Source: Tabrizicola piscis (lineage in GTDB: Bacteria; Pseudomonadota; Alphaproteobacteria; Rhodobacterales; Rhodobacteraceae). From it: a stretch of DNA of 64,000 nt. A program made the position numbers and the translations under genes. Position 1 is the first letter of the stretch; every line of letters starts with the position of its first letter. The stretch is from positions 1,718,001 to 1,782,000 of the forward strand of contig NZ_CP034328.1 in the NCBI RefSeq assembly GCF_003940805.1, read 5' to 3'. This document shows positions 41,895-49,677 of this stretch, piece after piece. The notes under the pieces are model-generated. The model did no database searches. It was given only the letters and a program-made list of their open reading frames with translations, and was not told the DNA's origin.

Positions 41895-43220
41895 TCAAAA
41901 CCCGGTCCGGCCGGGTATCCAGTTCGTCCCCGCAATCGGCACCCCGGCCATTGCTGCCGCCTCGATGGTCAGCGCGCAAAGGTCTTCCGGTTCCAGATTG
42001 TGCAGGTGGTTCTTGCCGCAGGCGCGGGCAATCGTCTGCGCCTCCAGCGTCATCACCTTGAGGTAGTTCTTCAGCCGCCGCCCGCCCAGGACCGGATCAA
42101 ACCGCGCCGCAAGCTCTGGGTCCTGCGTGGTGATCCCGGCGGGGTCCTTCCCTTCATGCCAGTCGTCATAGGCATCGGCGGTGGTGCCCAGCGCCTGATA
42201 CTCGGCCTCCCATTTCGGGTCGTTGTCGCCCAGCGCAATCAGGGCCGCCGTCCCGATGGAGACCGCATCCGCGCCCAAAGCCATCGCCTTCGCCACATCC
42301 GCGCCCGACCGGATCCCGCCCGAGACGATCAGTTGCACCTTCCGGTGCATCCCCAGATCCTGCAGCGCCTTCACCGCCTGCGGGATGCAAGCCAGGATCG
42401 GCATGCCGACATGTTCGATGAACACGTCCTGCGTCGCCGCCGTGCCGCCCTGCATGCCGTCAAGCACCACGACATCCGCCCCAGCCTTCACCGCCAGCGC
42501 CGTGTCATAGTAGGGACGCGCCCCGCCGACCTTGATGTAGATCGGCTTTTCCCAGTTGGTGATCTCGCGCAGTTCCAGGATCTTGATCTCAAGATCATCC
42601 GGCCCGGTCCAGTCCGGGTGGCGGCAGGCCGAGCGTTGGTCGATCCCCTTCGGCAGGTTGCGCATATTGGCCACGCGGTCGCTGATCTTTTGCCCCAGCA
42701 GCATGCCGCCGCCACCGGGTTTGGCCCCTTGCCCCACGACGATTTCAATCGCATCCGCGCGGCGAAGGTCGTCGGGGTTCATGCCATAGCGGCTGGGAAG
42801 GTATTGATAGACCAGCGTTTTGGAATGGCCACGCTCTTCCTCGGTCATGCCGCCATCACCGGTGGTCGTGCTGGTGCCCGCCGCAGTAGCGCCGCGCCCC
42901 AAGGCCTCCTTTGCCGGGCCCGACAGCGCACCAAAGCTCATCCCAGCAATGGTGATCGGGATTTCCAGATGGATCGGCTTGGACGCAAAGCGGGTGCCCA
43001 GCCAGACATCCGTGGCGCATTTCTCGCGGTAGCCTTCCAGCGGATAGCGGCTGATCGACGCGCCAAGGAACAACAGGTCATCGAAATGCGGCAGGTGCCG
43101 TTTCGTGCCGCCGCCGCGAATGTCATAGATGCCGGTCGCTGCGGCACGGCGGATTTCGGCGTTCACTGCGGGGGTAAAGGTGGCCGAATAGCGCGGCGGG
43201 GTACGGGGGAAATCGGTCAT
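41895..43220 (-). CDS. mgsC: N-methylglutamate synthase subunit C (FMN-binding glutamate synthase-like)
   Basis: A 441-residue protein equivalent to the FMN/synthase domain of glutamate synthase. It shows ITIAGMSFGALSGPAKEAL, GDGGMTEEERG, EIVVGQGAKPGGGGML, and VVLDGMQGGTAAT and GADAVSIGTAALIALG of the barrel. With MgsA and MgsB it forms N-methylglutamate from gamma-glutamylmethylamide or methylamine. A pair of palindromes at 43250-43293 separates it from mgsB. ATG 43218-43220. Confidence 0.92.
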   Translation of the reverse strand: MTDFPRTPPRYSATFTPAVNAEIRRAAATGIYDIRGGGTKRHLPHFDDLLFLGASISRYPLEGYREKCATDVWLGTRFASKPIHLEIPITIAGMSFGALSGPAKEALGRGATAAGTSTTTGDGGMTEEERGHSKTLVYQYLPSRYGMNPDDLRRADAIEIVVGQGAKPGGGGMLLGQKISDRVANMRNLPKGIDQRSACRHPDWTGPDDLEIKILELREITNWEKPIYIKVGGARPYYDTALAVKAGADVVVLDGMQGGTAATQDVFIEHVGMPILACIPQAVKALQDLGMHRKVQLIVSGGIRSGADVAKAMALGADAVSIGTAALIALGDNDPKWEAEYQALGTTADAYDDWHEGKDPAGITTQDPELAARFDPVLGGRRLKNYLKVMTLEAQTIARACGKNHLHNLEPEDLCALTIEAAAMAGVPIAGTNWIPGRTGF

Positions 43221-43249
43221 GCGTCACCTTCTCGGACGGCTGGTGTAGG

Positions 43250-43293
43250 GCAAAAGTTTTCGAAAACTTTTGCAAATCTTTTCGAAAAGATTT
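43250..43293. repeat. Tandem palindromes, copy 2 (24 bp + 20 bp) between mgsB and mgsC
   Basis: Palindromes at 43250-43273 (half-site GCAAAAGTTTTC) and 43274-43293 (half-site AAATCTTTTC). The 24-bp unit is identical to that at 3794-3817; the 20-bp unit differs from 3774-3793 at six positions that form three compensated pairs. The order is reversed relative to copy 1, so the whole element is inverted. It lies in the 100-base gap of a co-directional operon pair. Confidence 0.85.
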
Positions 43294-43320
43294 GGCGCGC
43301 GCGGGATGGGGCGGGGCGCA

Positions 43321-44010
43321 TCAGTAGGAGGCCGCATTGTCGATGTTGAACGTGTAAAGCTTGCGGGCCGAGCCATAGCGGCGGAACTCTTCCGGCTTCG
43401 CCTTCCCTTCGGCTTCACCCCGGCGCAGCAGCTCTTCAACCATGGCGTAGTGTTCGTCGCGCATTTCCTTTTCGATGCAGTCCGCACCCAGAGATTTCAC
43501 CGACCCGCGCACGAAAATCCGCGCCTCATAAAGGCTGTCGCCCAAGGCCTCACCTGCATTGCCCAGCACCACCACGTTGCCCGACTGCGCCATGAAGCAG
43601 GACATGTGCCCGATGTTGCCATGCACCACGATGTCGATGCCCTTCATCGAAATCCCGCAGCGGCTGGAGGCGTTGCCCTTGATGACCAGCAATCCCCCCC
43701 GCCCGGTAGCGCCCGCATATTGCGAGGCGTCGCCGTCGATGATGACCGTGCCGGACATCATGTTTTCGGCCACACCCGGCCCGGCTGACCCCTTGATCCG
43801 GATCGTCGCCTGCTTGTTCATCCCGGCACAGTAGTACCCGGTGGACCCCCGCACGGTGATTTCAACCGGCGCATCCACCCCGGCGGCAATCGCATGGGCG
43901 CCCTTGGGATTGATCACCTCCCACGCCGTCATGTTGGTTTGCCCCTTCAGTGCATGCAGCGAGGAATTGAGCGTTCGCAGCCCCTGCGCCCCAAGATCGT
44001 AAGTCTGCAT
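43321..44010 (-). CDS. mgsB: N-methylglutamate synthase subunit B (GXGXG domain)
   Basis: A 229-residue protein equal to the C-terminal right-handed beta-helix (GXGXG) domain of glutamate synthase. The repeats are seen in IKGSAGPGVAENMMSG, GDASQYAGATGRGGLLVIKG, split at residues 116-135, and GNIGHMSCFMAQSG. It is a structural subunit that shapes the ammonia or methylamine tunnel. ATG 44008-44010 follows mgsA by four bases; an open extension upstream overlaps mgsA and is not used. Confidence 0.91.
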   Translation of the reverse strand: MQTYDLGAQGLRTLNSSLHALKGQTNMTAWEVINPKGAHAIAAGVDAPVEITVRGSTGYYCAGMNKQATIRIKGSAGPGVAENMMSGTVIIDGDASQYAGATGRGGLLVIKGNASSRCGISMKGIDIVVHGNIGHMSCFMAQSGNVVVLGNAGEALGDSLYEARIFVRGSVKSLGADCIEKEMRDEHYAMVEELLRRGEAEGKAKPEEFRRYGSARKLYTFNIDNAASY

Positions 44011-44014
44011 TCTC

Positions 44015-44911
44015 TCAACGCTCCCAGAAGTAGACAGTGGCGGGTTCGGGTTCCCAGACCCGGGCGGTTTCGATGCCGGGCAGGTTGACCAAGGCGCGGT
44101 ATTCGGACCCGAAGGCCACATAATCATCGGTTTCCGCCATCACGGCGGGCTTGCAGGCGATGGGATCGCGCACAACGCCAAAGCCGTTCTTGGTGCCGAC
44201 GACGAAGGTGAAGAAGCCGTCCAGATCGTCCAGCCCGGATTCCAGGGCGGTGCCCAGATCTTCGCCCTCTTTCAGCTTCTGGCTGACATAGGCGGCGGCA
44301 ACTTCGGTGTCGTTCTGGGTCTCGAAGGTCATGCCCTTGCGGATCAGTTCCCGACGCAACCCGTTGTGGTTGGACAAGGAGCCGTTGTGGACAAGGCACT
44401 GGTCCGGCCCGGTGGAAAAGGGGTGCGCGCCCATGGTCGTCACGGCGGATTCCGTCGCCATACGGGTGTGGCCGATCCCATGCGTGCCATGCATCTTGGC
44501 CAGATCAAAGCGGCGGGCCACGTCTTTCGGCAGGCCGACCTCCTTGAAGATTTCAATGCTGTCCCCCGCGCTCATCACCTTGACGTCGGGGCGCAGGTGG
44601 GCAAGGGCGGAACGGGCGGCGTCCAGCTGGCCCAGCGGCACCTCCAGCACGGCATGGGTGGATTTCACCAGCATCGCCACCGGCTGCCCGATTGCCGCAT
44701 GCAGGTCACCGTCAAGGTCCTTGAAGTCCCGCTCGGGGTGGGGCGACTGGATGGTGATCTTGCCCAATCCGTCCTTGGCCCCGGAATAGATCGCGATCCC
44801 GGCGGAATCCGGCCCCCGGTCCGTCATCGTGATCAACATGTCCGTCAGCATCGCGCCCAGATGGGGCTCCAGCTTCGGGTCCTTCAGGAACAGCCCAACG
44901 ATGCCGCACAT
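44015..44911 (-). CDS. mgsA: N-methylglutamate synthase subunit A (class II glutamine amidotransferase)
   Basis: A 298-residue Ntn-hydrolase domain. Starting at ATG 44909-44911 the nucleophile is Cys2 (MCGIVGLF), followed by TDRGPDSAG, GHTRMATES, HNGSLSNHNGLR and QNDTEVAAAYV, the glutamine-site motifs. It would release methylamine from gamma-glutamylmethylamide and deliver it to MgsC. First gene of mgsABC-gmaS. The frame is open further upstream, but processing needs Cys at position 2. Confidence 0.93.
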   Translation of the reverse strand: MCGIVGLFLKDPKLEPHLGAMLTDMLITMTDRGPDSAGIAIYSGAKDGLGKITIQSPHPERDFKDLDGDLHAAIGQPVAMLVKSTHAVLEVPLGQLDAARSALAHLRPDVKVMSAGDSIEIFKEVGLPKDVARRFDLAKMHGTHGIGHTRMATESAVTTMGAHPFSTGPDQCLVHNGSLSNHNGLRRELIRKGMTFETQNDTEVAAAYVSQKLKEGEDLGTALESGLDDLDGFFTFVVGTKNGFGVVRDPIACKPAVMAETDDYVAFGSEYRALVNLPGIETARVWEPEPATVYFWER

Positions 44912-44973
44912 GGATTCGTCTCCCCCATTACGCTTCGGCCAAACGCTAGCACCGACCACAGCGCCTATCAACT

Positions 44974-44993
44974 GGTGAGAAACTTTTTTCACC
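44974..44993 (-). promoter_or_regulatory. Inverted repeat upstream of mgsA
   Basis: GGTGA (44974-44978) and TCACC (44989-44993) flank GAAACTTTTT. On the minus strand the element reads AAAAAAGTTTCT (44978-44989), the loosest match to the AAAnTTGTTnC-like set. It is 62 bases upstream of mgsA in a 291-base gap. Another inverted repeat, GCCTA/TAGGC, is at 45010-45024. A regulator site is likely; the promoter boxes are unclear. Confidence 0.45.
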
Positions 44994-45202
44994 TGTCGGG
45001 AAAAGTCCTGCCTAATAGGTAGGCGTCTTCAGTTTTTCCTGACATAATCTTGCACGACGAGTTTCGCTGCAGCAATAAAGTTTGCCAACGCGGGAAATCG
45101 GGGCCCGGCCCGTCGTCCTCGCCCGATCACCTTGTCCGGGCAGCACCGGGGCCAACCCACCCCCACCAGCCGCATGTGATCCGGCCGATCAGGCCCCGAC
45201 AG

Positions 45203-45862
45203 TTACCCCTGCGGGTAACAGATCACCGACAGATAGCGCGCCGGCAGTTTCACCAGCGTCTCCGGCCCATGGGGCGCATCGGCGTCGAAGAACAGGCTGT
45301 CGCCTGGTTTCAAAGCGTAAACCTCGTCACCGTGGCGATAGTCGACCTCGCCCTCCAGCATGTACAGAAGCTCCAGCCCTTCATGCTGGAACGCGGGGAA
45401 GGTGTCGCTCTCGGTCGTGAGGGTGATGATATAGGGTTCTACCACCACGCCCGAACTGTTGGACCCGATATGACCCAGCAGATTGTACTGATGCCCCGCC
45501 CTTGTGCCCCGCCGTTCAATCTCGATATGCGCGCCGGCCTTTACATGCTGCGCCTCGCGGCGTTCTTCATAGCTTTTGAAGAAGGCCGTCACGGGCACCG
45601 AAAACGCGTGGGACAGCACTTGCAGCGTCGTCAGACTGGGTGAGGTGTTGCCATTCTCGATCTTGGACAGCATGCCGATCGACAGGCCCGTCACCGCCGC
45701 AAGATCGGCGACGGTCATCCCCTGCTGGCGACGGAAATTGCGCACCTCGCGGCCAATCGCGGCCTCAAGGTTGCGCTCGCTGATTTCACGCAGGCGGTGG
45801 GGGTCCTGATCAAACGCAGGCTTGCCGCGTGGCAGGTTATGGCTGGCGTCACCGTCTGACAT
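45203..45862 (-). CDS. XRE family transcriptional regulator with C-terminal cupin
   Basis: A 219-residue regulator. The helix-turn-helix is at about residues 38-92 (GMTVADLAAVTGLSIGMLSKIENGNTSPS, recognition helix SIGMLSKIENG) and a cupin sensor domain fills about 140-215 (GLELLYMLEGEVDYRHGDEVY, split at 160-180; DAPHGP). Relatives such as PuuR-type proteins regulate amine and amino acid use. It sits between mgdABCD and mgsABC-gmaS in the same orientation, making it the prime candidate for control of methylamine genes. An inverted repeat overlaps its own promoter. Confidence 0.88.
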   Translation of the reverse strand: MSDGDASHNLPRGKPAFDQDPHRLREISERNLEAAIGREVRNFRRQQGMTVADLAAVTGLSIGMLSKIENGNTSPSLTTLQVLSHAFSVPVTAFFKSYEERREAQHVKAGAHIEIERRGTRAGHQYNLLGHIGSNSSGVVVEPYIITLTTESDTFPAFQHEGLELLYMLEGEVDYRHGDEVYALKPGDSLFFDADAPHGPETLVKLPARYLSVICYPQG

Positions 45863-45880
45863 GGTCGTGCCCTGCAACAA

Positions 45881-45926
45881 GAAATTGTTACAGAATTTCA
45901 CTACCGGGAAACAGGCTTCACATCAA
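45881..45926 (-). promoter_or_regulatory. Promoter and inverted-repeat operator of the XRE-cupin gene
   Basis: On the minus strand TTGATG (45921-45926) and TAGTGA (45898-45903) are 17 bases apart. The inverted repeat GAAATT (45881-45886) / AATTTC (45894-45899) starts at the -10 box and covers the expected transcription start, a typical autorepression layout. It contains GAAATTGTTACA (45881-45892), matching the AAAnTTGTTnC-like element. Confidence 0.55.
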
Positions 45927-45935
45927 GCCAAACCC

Positions 45936-46490
45936 TCAGAACGCTGCGGCGGCCGCCACTTCCACCGCATGCAGCAGGCTTGCCGCGCTGGATCGTGGGC
46001 CAAGAACCCGCGCAGCACCGGGGCCGTGCTTGACCAGATAGCAGCCCAGATGGTCGATCACCGTCCGCGTCGCATAGCCATCTGGGACGGCGCGAAAATC
46101 GACATTGCACAGCCGCTCCAGCACGGGCGCAAGATCGGGCGCGGCAAGGTCAAGGATCACCCAGGCGTCAGTCTGTTCCGTGATGCTGGCCGCGTCGCCG
46201 AAGGCTGCTTTCAACAGGGCCACGATGTCCTCATGGCTGGCAAAAGGGGCTTCGACAAACCACATCTCCGGGGCCACCCAGAAGGCGCTGTAGGGCGCAG
46301 CTGACTGATGCCGCCCCGGCCCCGGCAAGGGCACGCCCGCCGCGCTGGCAGCCGTGGCAAGGTCCCGCCCGCGCCGTGCCGCGACTGACGCCAGCGCCAC
46401 GTCAAACCGTTCCGTCACCACCAGCGGACCTATAGCCACGGTCTGCGCCGCATCCGCCCCAAGCGCCGTCATTGCCCGCAAATCAGCCAC
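45936..46490 (-). CDS. mgdD: N-methylglutamate dehydrogenase subunit D (sarcosine oxidase gamma-like)
   Basis: The small gamma-type subunit of the heterotetrameric dehydrogenase, 184 residues. SoxG-like features are IGPLVVTERFDVALASVAARRG, split at residues 20-41, WVAPEMWFVEAP and the C-terminal RTVIDHLGCYLVKHGPG. The start is taken as GTG 46488-46490, which overlaps the mgdC stop by 8 bases; ATG 46470-46472 is the alternative. Gamma subunits stabilise the complex near the folate domain. It ends the mgdABCD operon, 73 bases before the regulator gene. Confidence 0.86.
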   Translation of the reverse strand: MADLRAMTALGADAAQTVAIGPLVVTERFDVALASVAARRGRDLATAASAAGVPLPGPGRHQSAAPYSAFWVAPEMWFVEAPFASHEDIVALLKAAFGDAASITEQTDAWVILDLAAPDLAPVLERLCNVDFRAVPDGYATRTVIDHLGCYLVKHGPGAARVLGPRSSAASLLHAVEVAAAAAF

Positions 46491-49383
46491 GCAACCGCTC
46501 CCCTTCCGGATCGACAAAATGCGGGCTGACGATGTCCACCAGCGTTTCCGTCCCGCCCACCAGATTGACCGCCCGCATCCGGCTGCCAATCTTGCGGTCC
46601 CCGCCCTTCAGATAGCCCAGCGCAATGTCGCTGCCGACATGCGGTGAATAGACCTTGGAGGTCAGCCACCCCCCGTCATTCGCCGCAACCGGGGCCGCGC
46701 CGATGTCCAGAAAATGGCTGCCTGCGGTCAGTTTTCCATTGGGATCAACCGGCTTCACTCCGACCAGCCGATAGCCATCCGGGTCCACCAACCCTTCACG
46801 CTGGGACAAGACCATGCCGATGGAATCCTTCTTCTTCGACACCATCTTCCCCAGTCCCATGTTCAGCGCGGTGGACTGCCCGTTCAACTCACCCCCCGCG
46901 ACATGGCCCTTTTCGATCCGCATCACGCCCAGCGCCTCGGTGCCGTAGACGATGGGTTCAAACTCTGCCCCCCGCGCCAGCATCTCGCGCAACAGCGCAT
47001 CGCCATAGCGGGTCGGAACCGCGATCTCATAGGCCAACTCGCCCGAAAAGCTGATCCGGAACAGCCGTGCCCGCAGCCCGCCAACGGTGATGTTCCCGGC
47101 CCCCATGTAGGGAAATGCCGCATCGCTGATGTCCTGATCGACGATCTTCTCCAGCAGCCGCCGCGCGTTTGGCCCTGCGACGGAAAACTGCGCCCAGGCT
47201 TCGGTCGTGCTGATCAGCTGCACATCCATATCCGGCCACAGGCACTGACGGCAAAACTCCAGATGCCGGAAGACCGTGACAGCGTTCGCCGTGGTCGTCG
47301 TCATCACATATTCATGTTCCGCCATCCGCGCCGTCGTGCCGTCGTCAAAGACGATCCCATCCTCGCGCAGCATCAGGCCATAGCGGCACTTGCCAACCGC
47401 GAGAGTGCTGAATGTATTGGCATAGACCCGGTCCAGAAACGCCCCTGCGTCCGTCCCCTGAATGTCGATCTTGCCCAGTGTCGTGACATCGCAAATCCCG
47501 ACCGACCGCCGCGTCGCAAGAACCTCGCGGTCGACCGACTGCCGCCACTCCGTCTCGCCCGCCTTCGGCACCCATTGCGTCCGCAGCCAGTTGCCGACTT
47601 CGACAAAGGTCGCCCCCTGCTCGGCCGCCCAGTGGTGGCTGGGCGTCAACCTGAACGGCTTGAACTCCTTGCCGCGCGACCGCCCCGCCAGCGCGCCCAT
47701 CGCAACAGGGGTATAGGGCGGGCGATAGATTGTGGTGCCCGTCTCGGGGATCGACCGCCCCGTCAGTTCGGCCATCACCGCAAGACCGATGACGTTGCCG
47801 GTCTTGCCCTGATCCGTTGCCATCCCCAGCGTGGTATAGCGCTTCATATGCTCGACGCTGGTGAAGTTCTCCTGCGCCGCCAGCTTGATGTCCTTCACGG
47901 TCACATCGTTCTGCTGGTCGATCCAGGCCCGCCCCTTGCCATGCGCCACATACCAAAGCGGGGCGATCTTCACTGCCGCATCCTCGGCCTCCGGCAGGTC
48001 CGCTGTCGCCGTCAGCCCAAGTGCCGCAGCCGCCGCATCCCGACCGGTGCGCAATGCCCCATGGGTGGAAAACACCCCTGCCGCCGCCCCTGCAACAGAC
48101 AGGCCCGGCGGGCCATCAACGCCGGGCACAAACGCCGCAATCGACGCATCCCAGACCGGACGCGAACGGTGATGCGAATGAATATTCACATTCGGGTTCC
48201 AACCGCCCGAAACCCCCAGTGCATCGACAGCAATCTCCCGCGTCCGGCCCGAGGCATCGCGCACTGTCACCGACTTCAGCCCCAAGCGGCCCGAGGTATC
48301 AATCACCTCATCCCCCGAACGCGAGTCGATGACCGCGACCACCTCCACGCCCTTTGCCTGCAGGTCGCTTGCCGTGCGCAGCCCGTCATCATTGTTGGTG
48401 AAAACCGCCACCCGCTCACCGGCTTTGACGCCCCAGCGGTTCGCATAGGCCCGCAAGGCCCCCGCCAACATGATCCCCGGCCGGTCGTTGTTCTCGAACG
48501 CAATCGGCCGCTCGGTGGCCCCACCGCACAGCAGCGCCCGGTGTGAGTAGATGCGCCAAAGCACCTGCCGCGGCTTGCCGGGAGCAGGCACCGCCAGATG
48601 GTCAGAAACCCGCTCCACCGCGGCATAGATGCCATGGTCGAAGGCCCCGACCACCGTCGTCCGTACCATCAGCCGGACGTTCGGCATGGCTGCCAGTTCC
48701 GCCACGGTGACAGCGGCCCAATCGGCTGCAGAAGTGCCGCCCACGCCGAAGGTTTCGGCATTCAACCGCCCGCCAAACCGGAAATCCTCATCCGCAAGGA
48801 TCACACGCTTGCCCGCTCGCCCAGCGGTCAGCGCAGCCATCAGCCCCGCTGGACCGCCGCCGATGACCAGCAGGTCACAGTGCAGGAACCCCTTGTCATA
48901 TGTGTCCGGGTCCTCCTCCCGGCTGACCGAGCCAAGCCCGGCGGCGCGGCGGATGATCGGCTCATAAAGCTTTTCCCAGAAGGACTTGGGCCACATGAAG
49001 GTCTTGTAGTAGAACCCCGCCGCGAAGAAGGCGTTCAGCCGGTCGTTGATCGCCAGGGCGTCAAAGCGAAGGCTTGGCCAGCGGTTCTGGCTGTTCGCCT
49101 CCAGCCCGTCGAACAGTTCCGCGACCGTCGCCCGCGTATTCGGTTCCTGCCGCCCGCCGCTGCGCAACTCGACCAGCGCATTCGGCTCCTCCGACCCGGC
49201 TGACAAGACGCCGCGGGGCCGGTGATATTTGAAGCTCCGCCCCATCAACCGCACACCATTGGCCAGCAAAGCTGATGCCAGCGTGTCCCCCGGATGCCCC
49301 TGATAGGGCAGCCCGTCAAAGGTGAAGCGAATCGTTTTCGTCCGGTCGATCTGCCCGCCCTCAATCCGATGCGATTGCGTCAT
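46483..49383 (-). CDS. mgdC: N-methylglutamate dehydrogenase subunit C (sarcosine oxidase alpha-like)
   Basis: The 966-residue large subunit. N-terminally it has a 2Fe-2S-like/SoxA domain (TKTIRFTFDGLPYQGHPGDTL, split at residues 14-34), then an NAD/FAD Rossmann fold (LLVIGGGPAGLMAALTAGRAG, about 168-188, split), and a C-terminal GcvT-type tetrahydrofolate domain (about 580-960, with the FSGELAYEIAV pattern). The complex oxidises N-methylglutamate to glutamate and yields 5,10-methylene-tetrahydrofolate. It overlaps mgdB (ATGA, 49380-49383) and mgdD. Confidence 0.92.
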   Translation of the reverse strand: MTQSHRIEGGQIDRTKTIRFTFDGLPYQGHPGDTLASALLANGVRLMGRSFKYHRPRGVLSAGSEEPNALVELRSGGRQEPNTRATVAELFDGLEANSQNRWPSLRFDALAINDRLNAFFAAGFYYKTFMWPKSFWEKLYEPIIRRAAGLGSVSREEDPDTYDKGFLHCDLLVIGGGPAGLMAALTAGRAGKRVILADEDFRFGGRLNAETFGVGGTSAADWAAVTVAELAAMPNVRLMVRTTVVGAFDHGIYAAVERVSDHLAVPAPGKPRQVLWRIYSHRALLCGGATERPIAFENNDRPGIMLAGALRAYANRWGVKAGERVAVFTNNDDGLRTASDLQAKGVEVVAVIDSRSGDEVIDTSGRLGLKSVTVRDASGRTREIAVDALGVSGGWNPNVNIHSHHRSRPVWDASIAAFVPGVDGPPGLSVAGAAAGVFSTHGALRTGRDAAAAALGLTATADLPEAEDAAVKIAPLWYVAHGKGRAWIDQQNDVTVKDIKLAAQENFTSVEHMKRYTTLGMATDQGKTGNVIGLAVMAELTGRSIPETGTTIYRPPYTPVAMGALAGRSRGKEFKPFRLTPSHHWAAEQGATFVEVGNWLRTQWVPKAGETEWRQSVDREVLATRRSVGICDVTTLGKIDIQGTDAGAFLDRVYANTFSTLAVGKCRYGLMLREDGIVFDDGTTARMAEHEYVMTTTTANAVTVFRHLEFCRQCLWPDMDVQLISTTEAWAQFSVAGPNARRLLEKIVDQDISDAAFPYMGAGNITVGGLRARLFRISFSGELAYEIAVPTRYGDALLREMLARGAEFEPIVYGTEALGVMRIEKGHVAGGELNGQSTALNMGLGKMVSKKKDSIGMVLSQREGLVDPDGYRLVGVKPVDPNGKLTAGSHFLDIGAAPVAANDGGWLTSKVYSPHVGSDIALGYLKGGDRKIGSRMRAVNLVGGTETLVDIVSPHFVDPEGERLRG

Positions 49384-49664
49384 TTCGACCGCCCCCGACT
49401 GCGCGCCACATCGCGGGCCAGTTCCACCTTCAACACCTCATGTGTCACGGTGTTCCGCGTCACCACCAGCCACGACCTGTCGCCTTGCTCGTGAAACCAA
49501 AGCTCGCGGTGCTCCCCCGCCGGGTTGTCGCGGTTGTAAGCGTAGTCGTGAAACGCCTCGACCCCGGCTGTCATCCCGTCGGGCCGGTCGATCAACGACG
49601 CATCGCCAAGGTACACGAATTCCTGCGCGTCACGGGGTCCAAGGATTGGATGGTGAATGATCAT
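49380..49664 (-). CDS. mgdB: N-methylglutamate dehydrogenase subunit B (sarcosine oxidase delta-like)
   Basis: A 94-residue delta-type subunit. GPRDAQEF, RDNPAGEHRELWFHEQGDRSW and NTVTHEV align with SoxD. Classical SoxD binds zinc through a CxxC near the N-terminus and a later H/C pair; here the region reads HHPILGPRD and HEQGDRSW, so all cysteines are gone and zinc binding is doubtful. It is 13 bases after mgdA and overlaps mgdC. Confidence 0.9.
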   Translation of the reverse strand: MIIHHPILGPRDAQEFVYLGDASLIDRPDGMTAGVEAFHDYAYNRDNPAGEHRELWFHEQGDRSWLVVTRNTVTHEVLKVELARDVARSRGRSK

Positions 49665-49677
49665 TCCTAAACAGCCT

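Noticed and set aside
45072..45090. Sigma-54-like promoter upstream of mgsA (minus strand TTGGCAAACTTTATTGCT)
   Set aside because: GG and GC elements are separated by 11 bases instead of the required 10, and the gene already has other candidate control sites; spacing rules it out as a standard -24/-12 promoter.
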